From Flavobacterium difficile (GTDB lineage Bacteria; Bacteroidota; Bacteroidia; Flavobacteriales; Flavobacteriaceae), in contig NZ_JAAJBT010000002.1 of assembly GCF_011392115.1 (NCBI RefSeq), positions 434,001 through 498,000 of the forward strand: a stretch of DNA of 64,000 nt, in the 5' to 3' direction. The position numbers and the translations under genes were made by a program. Shown here piece after piece: positions 51,419-61,181 of the stretch; position 1 is the stretch's first letter; every line of letters begins with the position of its first letter. The notes below the pieces were generated by a model that saw only the letters and a program-made list of their open reading frames with translations, was not told the DNA's origin and did not search any database.

Positions 51419-52237
51419 TTAAAATGTATTTATGGTTTGACGAATAGCAACTAGTTTTGTCATTAAGCCTTCAAAATAATCTAAATGTAGCATGTTTGCA
51501 CCATCAGATTTTGCATTTGCAGGATCGAAATGGGTTTCAATAAAAATTCCATCAACACCTGTTACAATTCCAGCTTTAGCGATAGTTTCAATCATATCTG
51601 GTCTTCCGCCTGTGACTCCACTCGTTTGATTTGGTTGTTGTAAAGAATGTGTAACATCTAATACGGTTGTTCCAAATTCTTTCATCGTTGGAATACCTCT
51701 AAAATCAACAATCATGTCTTGATAACCAAACATCGTACCTCTATCGGTAATCATAAAATTATCATTTCCACAATCTTTAACTTTCTGAGCGGCGTGTTTC
51801 ATACTTTCTGGACTCATAAATTGTCCCTTTTTTAAATTTACAGTTTTACCTGTTTTTGCCGCAGCAACTACTAAATCCGTTTGACGCACTAAAAAAGCGG
51901 GAATTTGCAACACATCCACATAAGCAGCAGCCATAGCCGCATCTTCATTGGTATGAATGTCTGTAATAGTTGGAACACCAAATTCTTTAGCTACTTTTTC
52001 TAATATTTTTAATGCTTTTTCATCACCAATTCCCGAAAAGCTATCAATTCTTGAACGGTTTGCTTTTTTAAAACTTCCTTTAAAAACAAATGGTATTTTT
52101 AAATTGTTTGTTATAGTAACTAATTTTTCAGCAATTTGTAAAGCCATTTCTTCGCCTTCAATAGCACATGGTCCTGCCAATACAAAAAAATTACCGCTGT
52201 TTAAATGCTTTATTTGAGGAATATTTTCTAAGTTCAT
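51419..52237 (-). CDS. kdsA: 3-deoxy-D-manno-octulosonate 8-phosphate synthase
   Basis: A 272-residue enzyme that condenses phosphoenolpyruvate with arabinose 5-phosphate, the first committed step of Kdo synthesis for lipopolysaccharide. Family motifs: LAGPCAIEG, FKGSFKKANRS, ITDIHT, IPAFLVRQTDL, NLKKGQFMSPE and VTHSLQQPN. Cys24 in AGPC is the metal ligand of the metal-dependent class (as in Aquifex), whereas the E. coli enzyme has Asn there. Length and motifs are complete. Confidence 0.96.
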   Translation of the reverse strand: MNLENIPQIKHLNSGNFFVLAGPCAIEGEEMALQIAEKLVTITNNLKIPFVFKGSFKKANRSRIDSFSGIGDEKALKILEKVAKEFGVPTITDIHTNEDAAMAAAYVDVLQIPAFLVRQTDLVVAAAKTGKTVNLKKGQFMSPESMKHAAQKVKDCGNDNFMITDRGTMFGYQDMIVDFRGIPTMKEFGTTVLDVTHSLQQPNQTSGVTGGRPDMIETIAKAGIVTGVDGIFIETHFDPANAKSDGANMLHLDYFEGLMTKLVAIRQTINTF

Positions 52238-52297
52238 CTGTAGTTGTTTATTTGTGGTGCAAAGATAATTAAAGTTAAAGGTTTAGTCGATAGAAGT

Positions 52298-52747
52298 TTA
52301 GATTTTTTTTATTCCAAATCCTTTCGGACACATTACTTTCCCTTTTTCAAATGTATTGATGTATATTTTTTTATTCGTGGGTTGTTCATTAAAATAAATT
52401 TCATATAAATCTAATGTTCCTGCACCCATTTTATTTTTTTTACTTGGGAAAGGACAACATGTTTCAATTAGTTTATAGGTTACTTTTTCTCCATTTGGAC
52501 CCGTTAACGAATTGAAAAAACGATTTACATTTAAGTTATTACTGTTTTCATACAAAGAAAATCCCAAATTGATTGGATAAAATTCGCTAAAACCATATTT
52601 TGAATCAGAAGCAGTTTCAGTTAATACAAACTGACCACCAACAATATTCGGTAAAACGGCTGTTTCATCAATATTTTGAATCGTGTTTTTGGTGCTTACA
52701 CAAGAAACAAAAAGAAGTAGTATACTAGCAATTAATATTTTTCGCAT
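52298..52747 (-). CDS. Small lipoprotein
   Basis: A 149-residue protein with a lipoprotein signal (MRKILIASILLLFVSC, Cys16). The mature part has CC in ETCCPFPSKKNKMGAGTLDLYEIYF and a terminal VMCPKGFGIKKI. The family is a Bacteroidota conserved hypothetical. It lies six bases downstream of the DUF4199 gene, so the two form an operon. Confidence 0.75.
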   Translation of the reverse strand: MRKILIASILLLFVSCVSTKNTIQNIDETAVLPNIVGGQFVLTETASDSKYGFSEFYPINLGFSLYENSNNLNVNRFFNSLTGPNGEKVTYKLIETCCPFPSKKNKMGAGTLDLYEIYFNEQPTNKKIYINTFEKGKVMCPKGFGIKKI

Positions 52748-52753
52748 TAGAAA

Positions 52754-53230
52754 TTATTTTTTAGTTTTTATTAGTGCTGCTGCAAGTGCTGCAAATAGTA
52801 TACCAAAAGAAAAAGTACCAAATGCTGCAAATAACATATAGGTTGTAGTATCAAATAAAGCGGTAGCATTTTCCAATTTCATTCCTTTGGAAACCGAATA
52901 GTTGATCATGCTTTCGAAAAAATTCGGATTAACATATTTTAAGGAAAAGTATAAAGCAAATGGGGTTAATACCATTGCAAAAAGTGCTAAAATGACGCCT
53001 GAAAGCAAACCTTGCTGCCACGACATTACACCGTTAAAAAAGTTTTTTTTCTTATCAACTAAAAAAAGAAGATAAATTAAAAAGATAAAAATGTAAATAA
53101 AGTTTGTGAAAACGGGATGAAAGGCAATTTTTTCATCATGATAACCCAAATATTTTTCTAGTTGAAACCACATAATTCCTAAAAAAGTGTAGTATATTGC
53201 CCATTTAAATTCTATTTTAAATTTACTCAT
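52754..53230 (-). CDS. DUF4199 family membrane protein
   Basis: A 158-residue protein with four membrane helices at about 10-22, 42-60, 74-94 and 132-154. The segment FNGVMSWQQGLLSGVILALFAMVLTPFALYFSLKYVNPNFFE is typical of DUF4199. Function unknown. Operon with the downstream lipoprotein; divergent from the YeeE/YedE gene. Confidence 0.85.
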   Translation of the reverse strand: MSKFKIEFKWAIYYTFLGIMWFQLEKYLGYHDEKIAFHPVFTNFIYIFIFLIYLLFLVDKKKNFFNGVMSWQQGLLSGVILALFAMVLTPFALYFSLKYVNPNFFESMINYSVSKGMKLENATALFDTTTYMLFAAFGTFSFGILFAALAAALIKTKK

Positions 53231-53236
53231 TTTATG

Positions 53237-53244
53237 TATCTTTG
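53237..53244 (+). promoter_or_regulatory. -7 promoter element TATCTTTG for the YeeE/YedE genes
   Basis: Matches TAnnTTTG, giving a start near 53250 and a leader of about 40 bases to the ATG at 53290. This supports that start over the longer frame from 53242. Confidence 0.55.
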
Positions 53245-53289
53245 AAAATTATTGCAAATATACTAATCAAAAATAATTTTATACTATAT

Positions 53290-53856
53290 ATGGAAGTAAT
53301 TCATGGGACTTGGCATTGGGCGGTTTCTGGTTTTTTAATCGGATTAATTATGTTGGTGTTAACCTATTTTGGTAAAACTTTTGGAATGTCCTCTAACTTA
53401 AGAAATATTTGTAGTATGACGTTTGCTAAAAAGAAAATCGAATATTTTGATTTTGATTGGAAGGCTCAAAAGTGGAATTTATCTATTGCATTGGGTGCTG
53501 TTGTAGGTGGTTTTATTGCTTCTTACTTTTTGATGGATTCTACTGATATATTACAAATTAACCCTAAAACAATTGAAAATTTAAAGGCTCTAAACATTGA
53601 CGAACCGAATGGAAAAATTGGTCCTGATGCTTTATTTAGTTTAGAAAATGCATTTTCTGTAAAAGGATTTTTTATTTTATTAGTAGGCGGATTTTTAATC
53701 GGATTTGGGACACCTTATGCTGGAGGTTGTACTTCAGGTCATGCTATTTCTGGATTAAGTAATTTGCAAATCCCATCTTTAATTGCAGTTATTGGTTTCT
53801 TTGTTGGAGGATTAATTTCTGCACATTTTTTAATTCCATTAATTTTTGGTTCGTAA
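53290..53856 (+). CDS. YeeE/YedE-family sulfur-compound transporter, first half
   Basis: A 188-residue membrane protein with about five helices and the signature GFGTPYAGGCTSGHAISGLS, in which the conserved cysteine is the presumed path for thiosulfate-like substrates in the YeeE/TsuA family. The ATG at 53290 (MEVIHGTWHWAVSG) is chosen because the promoter overlaps the upstream alternative. The second half is encoded by the next gene, a split arrangement common in Bacteroidota. Confidence 0.85.
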   Translation: MEVIHGTWHWAVSGFLIGLIMLVLTYFGKTFGMSSNLRNICSMTFAKKKIEYFDFDWKAQKWNLSIALGAVVGGFIASYFLMDSTDILQINPKTIENLKALNIDEPNGKIGPDALFSLENAFSVKGFFILLVGGFLIGFGTPYAGGCTSGHAISGLSNLQIPSLIAVIGFFVGGLISAHFLIPLIFGS

Positions 53857-53945
53857 TAGAATGATAACGTAAGTAAAGTATAGTTTCTGTTTCAAACATT
53901 AAATTATACGAATGTATTTGACCTTTAAAAAAATAAAATAAACAA

Positions 53946-54359
53946 ATGAAATTAATTAAGTTTTTTATAGTTGGTATTGTTTTCGGAATTGTATTAACAA
54001 AAGCAGAAGCCGTTTCATGGTACAGAATTTATGAAATGTTTATGTTTCAGAGTTTTCATATGTATGGAATTATTGGCACAGCCGTTTTTGTTGGTGTAAC
54101 TGGAATTTATTTGATCAAAAAGAAAGAGATTCAAGGCTTTAAAGGTGCCGAAATTGACATTCAAGATAAAGATTTTTCGTTCTCTAGATATAGCATCGGA
54201 GGCACGATGTTTGGATTGGGTTGGGGTTTAGTAGGTAGTTGTCCTGGTCCGATTTTTATTTTAATTGGAAATGGTGTTTTGTCTATATGTATTGTTTTAC
54301 TTGGCGCCTTGTTCGGAACGTACATTTATGGAACTTTAAAAAATAAATTGCCTCATTAA
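53946..54359 (+). CDS. YeeE/YedE-family transporter, second half (DUF6691)
   Basis: A 137-residue membrane protein with four helices and the motif GLGWGLVGSCPGPIFILIGNG, the counterpart of the CTSGH segment in the first half. The two proteins together make one YeeE-like channel for a reduced sulfur compound. It lies 89 bases after the first-half gene and ends at a bidirectional terminator. Confidence 0.87.
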   Translation: MKLIKFFIVGIVFGIVLTKAEAVSWYRIYEMFMFQSFHMYGIIGTAVFVGVTGIYLIKKKEIQGFKGAEIDIQDKDFSFSRYSIGGTMFGLGWGLVGSCPGPIFILIGNGVLSICIVLLGALFGTYIYGTLKNKLPH

Positions 54360-54370
54360 AAGCAACAAAG

Positions 54371-54404
54371 AAAAAAAAATCGACCTATTGGTCGATTTTT
54401 TTTA
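54371..54404. terminator. Bidirectional rho-independent terminator
   Basis: Stem AATCGACC (54378-54385), loop TATT, GGTCGATT (54390-54397), A-run to the left and T-run to the right, between the convergent DUF6691 and clpS genes. Confidence 0.92.
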
Positions 54405-54677
54405 TATGATAACAGCACTTAAACCTGCATCTTGTAAGGAAGTGCATTGCGGTTTCAGTTTAGAAAGTTCACCAGTTTTTACTGTGCATTGTCCTTTGTA
54501 ATGTACTAAAATGGCGCATTGTTCGGCTTGTTCCCAAGTGTGGTCACAAATTTTGACTAACATTTCAATCACATGGTCAAATGTATTGACATCATCGTTG
54601 TACAAAATAATTTCGTTGTTTACACCAACTGCTTCTTCAACTAATACTTCTTCTAATGTTTCTGTTAATGTGCTCAT
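54402..54677 (-). CDS. clpS: ATP-dependent Clp protease adaptor ClpS
   Basis: A 91-residue adaptor that binds N-degron substrates and hands them to ClpA/ClpC. The core is present: ILYNDDVNTFDHVIEMLVKICDHTWEQAEQCAILVHYKGQCTVKTGEL, with the Asn-Asp-Asp amino-terminal-residue pocket and the VHxxG motif. The frame extends eight codons upstream, but the ATG at 54677 (MSTLTETLEE) is the usual start. It sits directly downstream of prmA on the same strand. Confidence 0.93.
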   Translation of the reverse strand: MSTLTETLEEVLVEEAVGVNNEIILYNDDVNTFDHVIEMLVKICDHTWEQAEQCAILVHYKGQCTVKTGELSKLKPQCTSLQDAGLSAVII

Positions 54678-54706
54678 AACTAATAATTTATTCTGGTACA
54701 AAATTA

Positions 54707-55546
54707 CTAATTTTTTGTGTATTTCAAACCTAACCAGTTATTTCTTTCCTTTTTCGATTCAAAAGTTAGCCCTAATTTTTCACAACATTCGTTAATTGCT
54801 TCAAAATCTTCGGTATAAAATCCGCTTAATAATAAAACAGCCTTGTCATTCATGCAGTTTACGTAAGTCGCCATGTCATTCAATAAAATATTTCTATTGA
54901 TATTTGCAATGAAAATATCGTATTTCTGACCATCAGTTAACCAAGAAGCATCACCTTCATAAACTGAAATGTGTTTGCAATTGTTACGTTCCGCATTTTC
55001 AATGGAGTTTAAATAACACCAATTGTCAATATCAACCGCATCAATTGGATGTGCGCCTTTCATTTCAGCCAAGATGGCTAAAATCGCAGTTCCACAACCC
55101 ATATCAATTGTTTTTTTGTTCGTTACGTCTAATTCTATAAGATGTTGAATCATCATGTGTGTGGTTTCGTGATGCCCCGTTCCGAAACTCATTTTTGGTT
55201 CGATTACAATTTCGTATTTGGCAGAAGTTGCTGGATGAAAGGGTGCACGAACATGACAAATTCCGTCCACATCAATAGGAGTGAAGTTCTTTTCCCATTC
55301 TTCGTTCCAATTTACTGGCTCAATTTCATTTGTTGTATAAGAAATTTTAAAATTTTCATTCGTTAGAATTTCAATATCATTTAAAATATGTTCAGTCCAA
55401 ACGTCTTTTTGAACATAAGCAGCAACACCTTCTTCTGTTTCTTCAAAGCTTTCAAAAGCGGTTTCCTCTAATTGTGCAATTAAAATTTCTGAACCTAATG
55501 CTGCTGGTTCAATTGTAAAATGGTATGCGATATAGGTATTTGCCAT
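54707..55546 (-). CDS. prmA: Ribosomal protein L11 methyltransferase PrmA
   Basis: A 279-residue SAM-dependent methyltransferase. An N-terminal L11-binding domain (about 1-90) is followed by the signature MSFGTGHHETTHMMI, motif I TIDMGCGTAILAILA, AVDIDNWCYLNSIENAERN and the catalytic IANINRNIL. It trimethylates ribosomal protein L11. Complete length. Cotranscribed with clpS (29 bases apart). Confidence 0.96.
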   Translation of the reverse strand: MANTYIAYHFTIEPAALGSEILIAQLEETAFESFEETEEGVAAYVQKDVWTEHILNDIEILTNENFKISYTTNEIEPVNWNEEWEKNFTPIDVDGICHVRAPFHPATSAKYEIVIEPKMSFGTGHHETTHMMIQHLIELDVTNKKTIDMGCGTAILAILAEMKGAHPIDAVDIDNWCYLNSIENAERNNCKHISVYEGDASWLTDGQKYDIFIANINRNILLNDMATYVNCMNDKAVLLLSGFYTEDFEAINECCEKLGLTFESKKERNNWLGLKYTKN

Positions 55547-55570
55547 TCGATGTAAATTTTAGTCATAAAA

Positions 55571-55603
55571 AAATAGGAAGCAAAATTACTACTTCCTATT
55601 TTA
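55571..55603 (-). terminator. Terminator of the dehydrogenase E1 gene
   Basis: Stem AAATAGGAAG (55571-55580) / CTTCCTATTT (55592-55601) with an A-run at its left, i.e. a U-run for minus-strand transcripts ending the gene at 55620; it sits upstream of prmA. Confidence 0.75.
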
Positions 55604-55619
55604 ATATTTGAGTTTTTAA

Positions 55620-58022
55620 TTAATATAATTTTGGAAACTTGCTCGGATTGAATTCGTGCATCATTTCGTATACTTTTTCAAAAATATCTTCGGCACTTGG
55701 TTTAGAGAAATAATCACCATCTGTTCCATAACTTGGGCGGTGGGCCTTAGCTGTTAGTGTTTGTGGCGCGCTGTCTAAATGTTGATACGCGTTTTGATTT
55801 TCAATAATTTCTTGTAAAATGAAAGCACTTGCACCACCAGGAACGTCTTCGTCAATGACTAACAAACGATTGGTTTTAGCTACTGATTTTACAATGTCCT
55901 TATTAATATCGAATGGTAATAATGATTGAATATCAATGATTTCAGCGTCAATTCCGTTTTCTAATAATTCTTTTGCAGCTTGCTCTACAATTCTTAAAGT
56001 AGAACCGTAAGAAACTAATGTAATATCTTTTCCTTCTTTGATGGTTTCTACTACACCAATTGGCGTTTGGAATTCACCTAAATTCGTTGGCATTTTTTCT
56101 TTTAAACGGTATCCATTTAAACATTCAATTACTAAAGCAGGTTCGTCAGTTTTTAATAAAGTATTATAAAAACCTGCCGCTTTGGTCATGTTTCTTGGAA
56201 CTAATACATGTATGCCACGAATTGCGTTAATAATCATTCCCATTGGCGAACCAGAATGCCAAATACCTTCTAAACGGTGACCGCGAGTTCTGATAATTAA
56301 TGGTGATTTTTGACGGCCATGTGTTCTATATTGTAAGGTTGCTAAATCGTCACTCATAATTTGAATGGCGTATAACAAATAATCTAAATACTGAATTTCA
56401 GCAATCGGACGTAAACCACGCATTGCCATTCCGATACCTTGACCTAAAATGGTAGCTTCACGAATTCCAGCATCGGAAACACGTAATTCTCCATATTTTT
56501 CTTGCATCCCTTCTAAACCTTGGTTCACATCACCGATATTTCCTGCATCTTCACCAAAAATTAAAGTTTCTGGATAAGTTGCGAAAATTTTATCGAAGTT
56601 ATCTCTTAATACTAAACGCGCATCAACTTCTTCAGCCGATTCATCGTAAGTAGGTTTTACTTCAGTGGTTGAGGCAATATTTTGATTCGATTCTGAAAAT
56701 AAGTGCGAGCTGTATTTAGGTTGAATTCTTTCAATAAAGTTAGAAATCCAAGTAGCTAAAGTTTCTCTGTTTGAACCAGAAAGCATTCTTAATACTTTTC
56801 TAGCTACAACTAATAAATCTTTTCTGATTGGTTCTTTAATCGCAGCAATATCATTGGCATATTTTTCAATGAAAACTTTATTTTCAGAGTGTTGAGCCAC
56901 TTGATTTAAAATTGCAACTGTTGCGGCTTGGTCTTCTTTAATAGCAGACAAATAATTCGCCCAAGCTTGTTTTTTACCTTCTAATACTTCTTTTTTAGAC
57001 GCTGCTTCAATATCGTTTAACTCTTCTTCAGAAGCGATATTGTTTGCAATCATCCATTTTTTCATTTGCGCGACACAGTCGAATTCAGCTTCCCAAGCCA
57101 AACGTTCTGCGTTTTTGTATCGTTCATGAGAACCTGAAGTGGAATGTCCTTGTGGTTGAGTCAATTCGTTTACGTGAATTAAAACGGGTACATGTTCTTT
57201 TCTGGCAACTTCTGAAGCTTTTTGGTAAGTTTCCACTAAAGCTGGATAATCCCAACCTTTAACTTGGAAAATTTCGTAACCATTATTTTCTTCATCACGT
57301 TGTAATCCTTTTAATATTTCTGAAATATTTTCTTTAGTTGTTTGGTATTTGGCATGAACTGAAATTCCGTATTCGTCATCCCATACACTCATTACCATTG
57401 GTACTTGTAACACACCAGCAGCATTTATAGTTTCGAAAAACAAACCTTCAGATGTAGAGGCATTTCCAATTGTTCCCCAAGCGACTTCGTTTCCTTTTAC
57501 TGAAAAATTATTCTCAGTTGGAATGACTGAAACATTTCTATATATTTTTGAGGCTTGTGCCAAACCTAATAAACGAGGCATTTGCCCAGCAGTAGGAGAG
57601 ATATCGGCACTAGAATTCTTTTGTTTGGTTAAGTTTTTCCAATTTCCATTTTCGTCTAAAGAATGAGTAGCAAAGTGTCCACCCATTTGTCGACCAGCGC
57701 TCATTGGATCAAAATTTATATCGGCATGACCGTATAAACCTGCAAAAAACTGAACGATTGACAATTCGCCAATAGCCATCATAAACGTTTGGTCACGATA
57801 ATATCCTGAACGGAAATCGCCATTTTGGAAGGCTTTCGCTAAGGCCAATTGCGGCACTTCTTTTCCATCACCAAAAATACCAAATTTAGCTTTTCCTGTA
57901 AGTACTTCTTTTCTTCCAAGAAGACTACATTCACGGCTAACAGATGCAATTTTAAAATCGGTTAAAACCTCTTTTTTGAAATCTTCGAAAGATAATGTTT
58001 CTGCAGTTTTTGATTTGCTCAT
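55620..58022 (-). CDS. 2-oxoacid dehydrogenase E1 component, fused alpha and beta subunits
   Basis: An 800-residue thiamine-diphosphate enzyme. Residues about 35-400 are the alpha part (DFRSGYYRDQTFMMAIGEL, MSAGRQMGGHF, TSEGLFFETINAAGVLQVPMVMSVWDDEYGISVHAK, the ThDP-binding GNASTSEG). Residues about 460-800 are the transketolase-like beta part (FGEDAGNIGDVNQGLEGMQEKYG, GIREATILGQGIGMAMRGLRPIAEIQYLDYL, RTRGHRLEGIWHSGSPMG). It decarboxylates branched-chain 2-oxoacids or pyruvate. Fusion of the two chains is typical for Bacteroidota, and the branched-chain type is the best guess. Monocistronic, with its own terminator; E2/E3 genes are not adjacent. Confidence 0.92.
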   Translation of the reverse strand: MSKSKTAETLSFEDFKKEVLTDFKIASVSRECSLLGRKEVLTGKAKFGIFGDGKEVPQLALAKAFQNGDFRSGYYRDQTFMMAIGELSIVQFFAGLYGHADINFDPMSAGRQMGGHFATHSLDENGNWKNLTKQKNSSADISPTAGQMPRLLGLAQASKIYRNVSVIPTENNFSVKGNEVAWGTIGNASTSEGLFFETINAAGVLQVPMVMSVWDDEYGISVHAKYQTTKENISEILKGLQRDEENNGYEIFQVKGWDYPALVETYQKASEVARKEHVPVLIHVNELTQPQGHSTSGSHERYKNAERLAWEAEFDCVAQMKKWMIANNIASEEELNDIEAASKKEVLEGKKQAWANYLSAIKEDQAATVAILNQVAQHSENKVFIEKYANDIAAIKEPIRKDLLVVARKVLRMLSGSNRETLATWISNFIERIQPKYSSHLFSESNQNIASTTEVKPTYDESAEEVDARLVLRDNFDKIFATYPETLIFGEDAGNIGDVNQGLEGMQEKYGELRVSDAGIREATILGQGIGMAMRGLRPIAEIQYLDYLLYAIQIMSDDLATLQYRTHGRQKSPLIIRTRGHRLEGIWHSGSPMGMIINAIRGIHVLVPRNMTKAAGFYNTLLKTDEPALVIECLNGYRLKEKMPTNLGEFQTPIGVVETIKEGKDITLVSYGSTLRIVEQAAKELLENGIDAEIIDIQSLLPFDINKDIVKSVAKTNRLLVIDEDVPGGASAFILQEIIENQNAYQHLDSAPQTLTAKAHRPSYGTDGDYFSKPSAEDIFEKVYEMMHEFNPSKFPKLY

Positions 58023-58288
58023 AATAGTTCAATGCTTTGATACAAATTTAAACAAAAAATTGAAATATTTACATTGTATGGGTGTTTTTATGAATAATGT
58101 ATATTTTTATTCCAATTTAACTAAAAATACTTTAAAGAAATGTTTGATTATTACTTTTTATTTATGAATAATGTAAAATATTAGAAATTCAATACCAATT
58201 GATATCAATTTATAAGACGATATTTTTTCTTAAATTATAATAGAATGATTCTTCAAAATCTGTGAATTTTTGTTGAGTCAAATAAAAT

Positions 58289-61078
58289 CTAAAACCATCT
58301 TCTGGTAAATAATGATGTTAAAGTTTTTGGACTTAACGTTACTATGAAACGAATTCTTTCTCCATAATTTTTATCGTTTAATTCGAAACCGTTAGAAGAA
58401 TATATCGGGAAAAATAATTCAAAATAATCTTGTACTAAATTCAAATGCACACCACTGTCATAAATGTATTTGGCATTAAATCCCTGATTTTTGTAGGTTC
58501 CCACATCACCATATAATTCAATCCAGTTCCAAATGTTAAAGCTAACATTAGTTGTGAAAATGTATTGATTGGCAAATCGGGTTTCGAAAATTGATTTAAA
58601 AGCGCCTTCTGCATTTACAAATTGTCTGCTAAATAAACCCGTACTTTCACTTCTACCTATTAGAGCATAATCAAATAAATAGTCGGATGGTCGGTCTATT
58701 CCGAAACTAAAAAAATCATTGGTATTATCGTTGTGTGTAAAAAAACCACCAAATGCTCTTAGGTTTATGTAACGATTATTTTCGAAAAGCTTTCGATATT
58801 GAATTTGTCCTGAAATTTTTCCAAAAGTACTTGAAACTTGTAAATCGCCACCATAAGAAAATTGTTGAATTAATTCGCTAGTACTATAGCCATATCTTAA
58901 GTTGAATACCGAATAATTTTCAGTGTTTCTGGTAGTTACGAAGTTCGATTTTTCTCTATTTACATACACTTGACGAAGGGTAATTCCTTCACCTTCATTT
59001 TTTCTGAAATTTGGATTCCTGAAACTAAAATTGATACTAGGAGTGATTTTAGTGTAAAAAGCATCAGGAGCATAATGCAATTGCGTTCCAGAAATTCCGT
59101 AACGTGTATTAAAAAAAGTGCTGTTTCTGTTTTGATCGTTAAAGCTAAAACTAGCACTTCCAGCTAAAGTTTTTGTTTTTGTTGAATAATTTGGAGTAAC
59201 ATCATATACAAACGGCTTATTTATAACCGATTTATTATTGAATTTCATACCCAATAAAACTCCATCATAAAGATTGAATTCTGTAGTTGGAACATAAAAA
59301 ATTTGATTGAATTTTGAATCTTCAATATCCTTAAAAAGTGTAAATCTGATTTTTCTATTTCCTAAAAATCTGTTTTTTAGTTTGTAACTGTTATTGTTGT
59401 TGTTAATTTCAGGAATTTCATAAGTATCATTCAAAATTAGTTTTGTAATACTATCATTTTTAATTTTATAAGTAAAAGTTTTAGTATTGTTATCTATCCA
59501 ATATTTTTGAATTAATTTATTTTTGTTGTAAGCATACATTGAAATTGGAACTTTTGCATCGCCAACATTTTTCAGTGTAATATCAATGGAATCTGCAGTT
59601 TTTTTTGCTGCTGTTATTTTGTAGTCAATTTTGTTTCTGGAATAAATTAAATCGTTAAAAAACCAGTCTAAATTTTTATTTGCATTTTTTTCAAGAATGT
59701 TTTTGAAGTCGTTACTTGTCGTTTTTTTTATTTTATTTTTTTCAACAAATTGAAAGATAGAAGTTTCCAAAATAGAAGTTTCCAAGTATTCATTTAAATA
59801 GTGTAGTGCTAATCCTGCTTTGAATTTTCCAGCTATTTTTTCATTGAATTTTATTTGTGTGTTTTTATCAGTTCCGACAGGTTGATCGATATTTTTTCTG
59901 GCCATCAATAAATAATTATAGATGAATTGTTCAGAAAAATTCATGTTAATTAACTTATATTTTTTTAAAATTTTAAATCGCGATAATTTACCAAATGCTT
60001 TAATATCTGGATAATTTTCATCAATGTATTTTTTGATGTAATAATGTTGAATTCCCTCTAAAATCCAATGATCTTTTCTGAAATTAATTTTTAAATTGGC
60101 GGCTAAAAAGTTATTTAAGTAGGTTTTTAAAAATTTTAATTCGAAAACAAAGTCATCATTAAAAGGAGAAATAAATGATGGTAATTCATTTAAACCATAA
60201 AATGCTTCACGGTCATAATCTTCTTGAGAAATTACAATTTTTTCTGGATTAGAGCTGCCAATTTTTTCTTTAACAAAATTTGTGATTTTATTAATAACCA
60301 GTACTTTATAATAGATTGGAACGTCTTTACTTTTTAAATTTGTAACTATTGTTATGTCTTCATTTTTAAATTCTTCATAACTTATTTCATTCTCTAGGGC
60401 TATAAAAAAATTAGATCTAGCATTTCCAGACAACACAGAAGTGCTTGAATTTGTGTTAATAACATTTAAATCGGTTGTTACATATAAATTATCATGTTGT
60501 AAATTAATTTTATAATTGGATATTTCTGATGTTAAGTCATCACTATTTTCTTCACTTTGCGTTTCAGTATCAAATGCAGCTAAAGTCAAAAAACAGTTTT
60601 TTATTAATAATTTATTTTCAGAAAACCCATATTTCGTAAATTTCGAATTTGGCAAAACTATGACATATTTAATTTTCAAAGTAGTGCTTTCTCCAATATT
60701 TAGTGGTTCTGCTAACTTTATTCTTAAAATATCAACCTGATTTTCTGTTCTGTAAAATTCAAGTGGAGTGGTGTTAGAATTGGTTATTTCTAAAATTTGT
60801 GTTTCACCTCTATCGGTTTTTTTAGACAGATGAAAACTTCTATTAAATTCGTCAGAAAATTTTCTAGCTAAAGCAGAATTTTTACTCGAAAAGGCATTGT
60901 TCCAGTCGTTTAAAGCAATTTCTGTAAGCGTAGAAGAGGAAGTATTGGAAAATGTAATTTCTTGAAGTACTTCAATTTTTTTTCCTTTTTCAATAATTTT
61001 TGCATCAATCTTACTTTCATTTTGTGCAAATGAAACTAGGGTAAATATAAAAAACAGGAATATTTTAAGTTTTGTCAT
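58289..61078 (-). CDS. M1-peptidase-like protein with outer-membrane barrel, active site degenerate
   Basis: A 929-residue exported protein (signal peptide MTKLKIFLFFIFTLVSFAQ; the ATG at 61078 is used, not the longer frame). Residues about 20-560 have the layout of gluzincin aminopeptidases: an N-terminal beta domain, then a helical domain with WILEGIQHYY, where the third zinc ligand Glu normally lies (WxxEG). The HExxH motif that should precede it is absent, so catalysis by zinc is unlikely. Residues about 600-929 are strand-rich and end RFIVTLSPKTLTSLFTRRWF, like an outer-membrane barrel. Possibly a surface-bound structural or binding protein. Confidence 0.7.
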   Translation of the reverse strand: MTKLKIFLFFIFTLVSFAQNESKIDAKIIEKGKKIEVLQEITFSNTSSSTLTEIALNDWNNAFSSKNSALARKFSDEFNRSFHLSKKTDRGETQILEITNSNTTPLEFYRTENQVDILRIKLAEPLNIGESTTLKIKYVIVLPNSKFTKYGFSENKLLIKNCFLTLAAFDTETQSEENSDDLTSEISNYKINLQHDNLYVTTDLNVINTNSSTSVLSGNARSNFFIALENEISYEEFKNEDITIVTNLKSKDVPIYYKVLVINKITNFVKEKIGSSNPEKIVISQEDYDREAFYGLNELPSFISPFNDDFVFELKFLKTYLNNFLAANLKINFRKDHWILEGIQHYYIKKYIDENYPDIKAFGKLSRFKILKKYKLINMNFSEQFIYNYLLMARKNIDQPVGTDKNTQIKFNEKIAGKFKAGLALHYLNEYLETSILETSIFQFVEKNKIKKTTSNDFKNILEKNANKNLDWFFNDLIYSRNKIDYKITAAKKTADSIDITLKNVGDAKVPISMYAYNKNKLIQKYWIDNNTKTFTYKIKNDSITKLILNDTYEIPEINNNNNSYKLKNRFLGNRKIRFTLFKDIEDSKFNQIFYVPTTEFNLYDGVLLGMKFNNKSVINKPFVYDVTPNYSTKTKTLAGSASFSFNDQNRNSTFFNTRYGISGTQLHYAPDAFYTKITPSINFSFRNPNFRKNEGEGITLRQVYVNREKSNFVTTRNTENYSVFNLRYGYSTSELIQQFSYGGDLQVSSTFGKISGQIQYRKLFENNRYINLRAFGGFFTHNDNTNDFFSFGIDRPSDYLFDYALIGRSESTGLFSRQFVNAEGAFKSIFETRFANQYIFTTNVSFNIWNWIELYGDVGTYKNQGFNAKYIYDSGVHLNLVQDYFELFFPIYSSNGFELNDKNYGERIRFIVTLSPKTLTSLFTRRWF

Positions 61079-61181
61079 CTTTTTCTTAATAGCTCTCAAT
61101 ATTACTAAAAAAAAGGAAATTTTCATAAGGTTTTATTATAATTATGACTAATTTTGTTTCGTACTCCAAATGTAATTGAAT

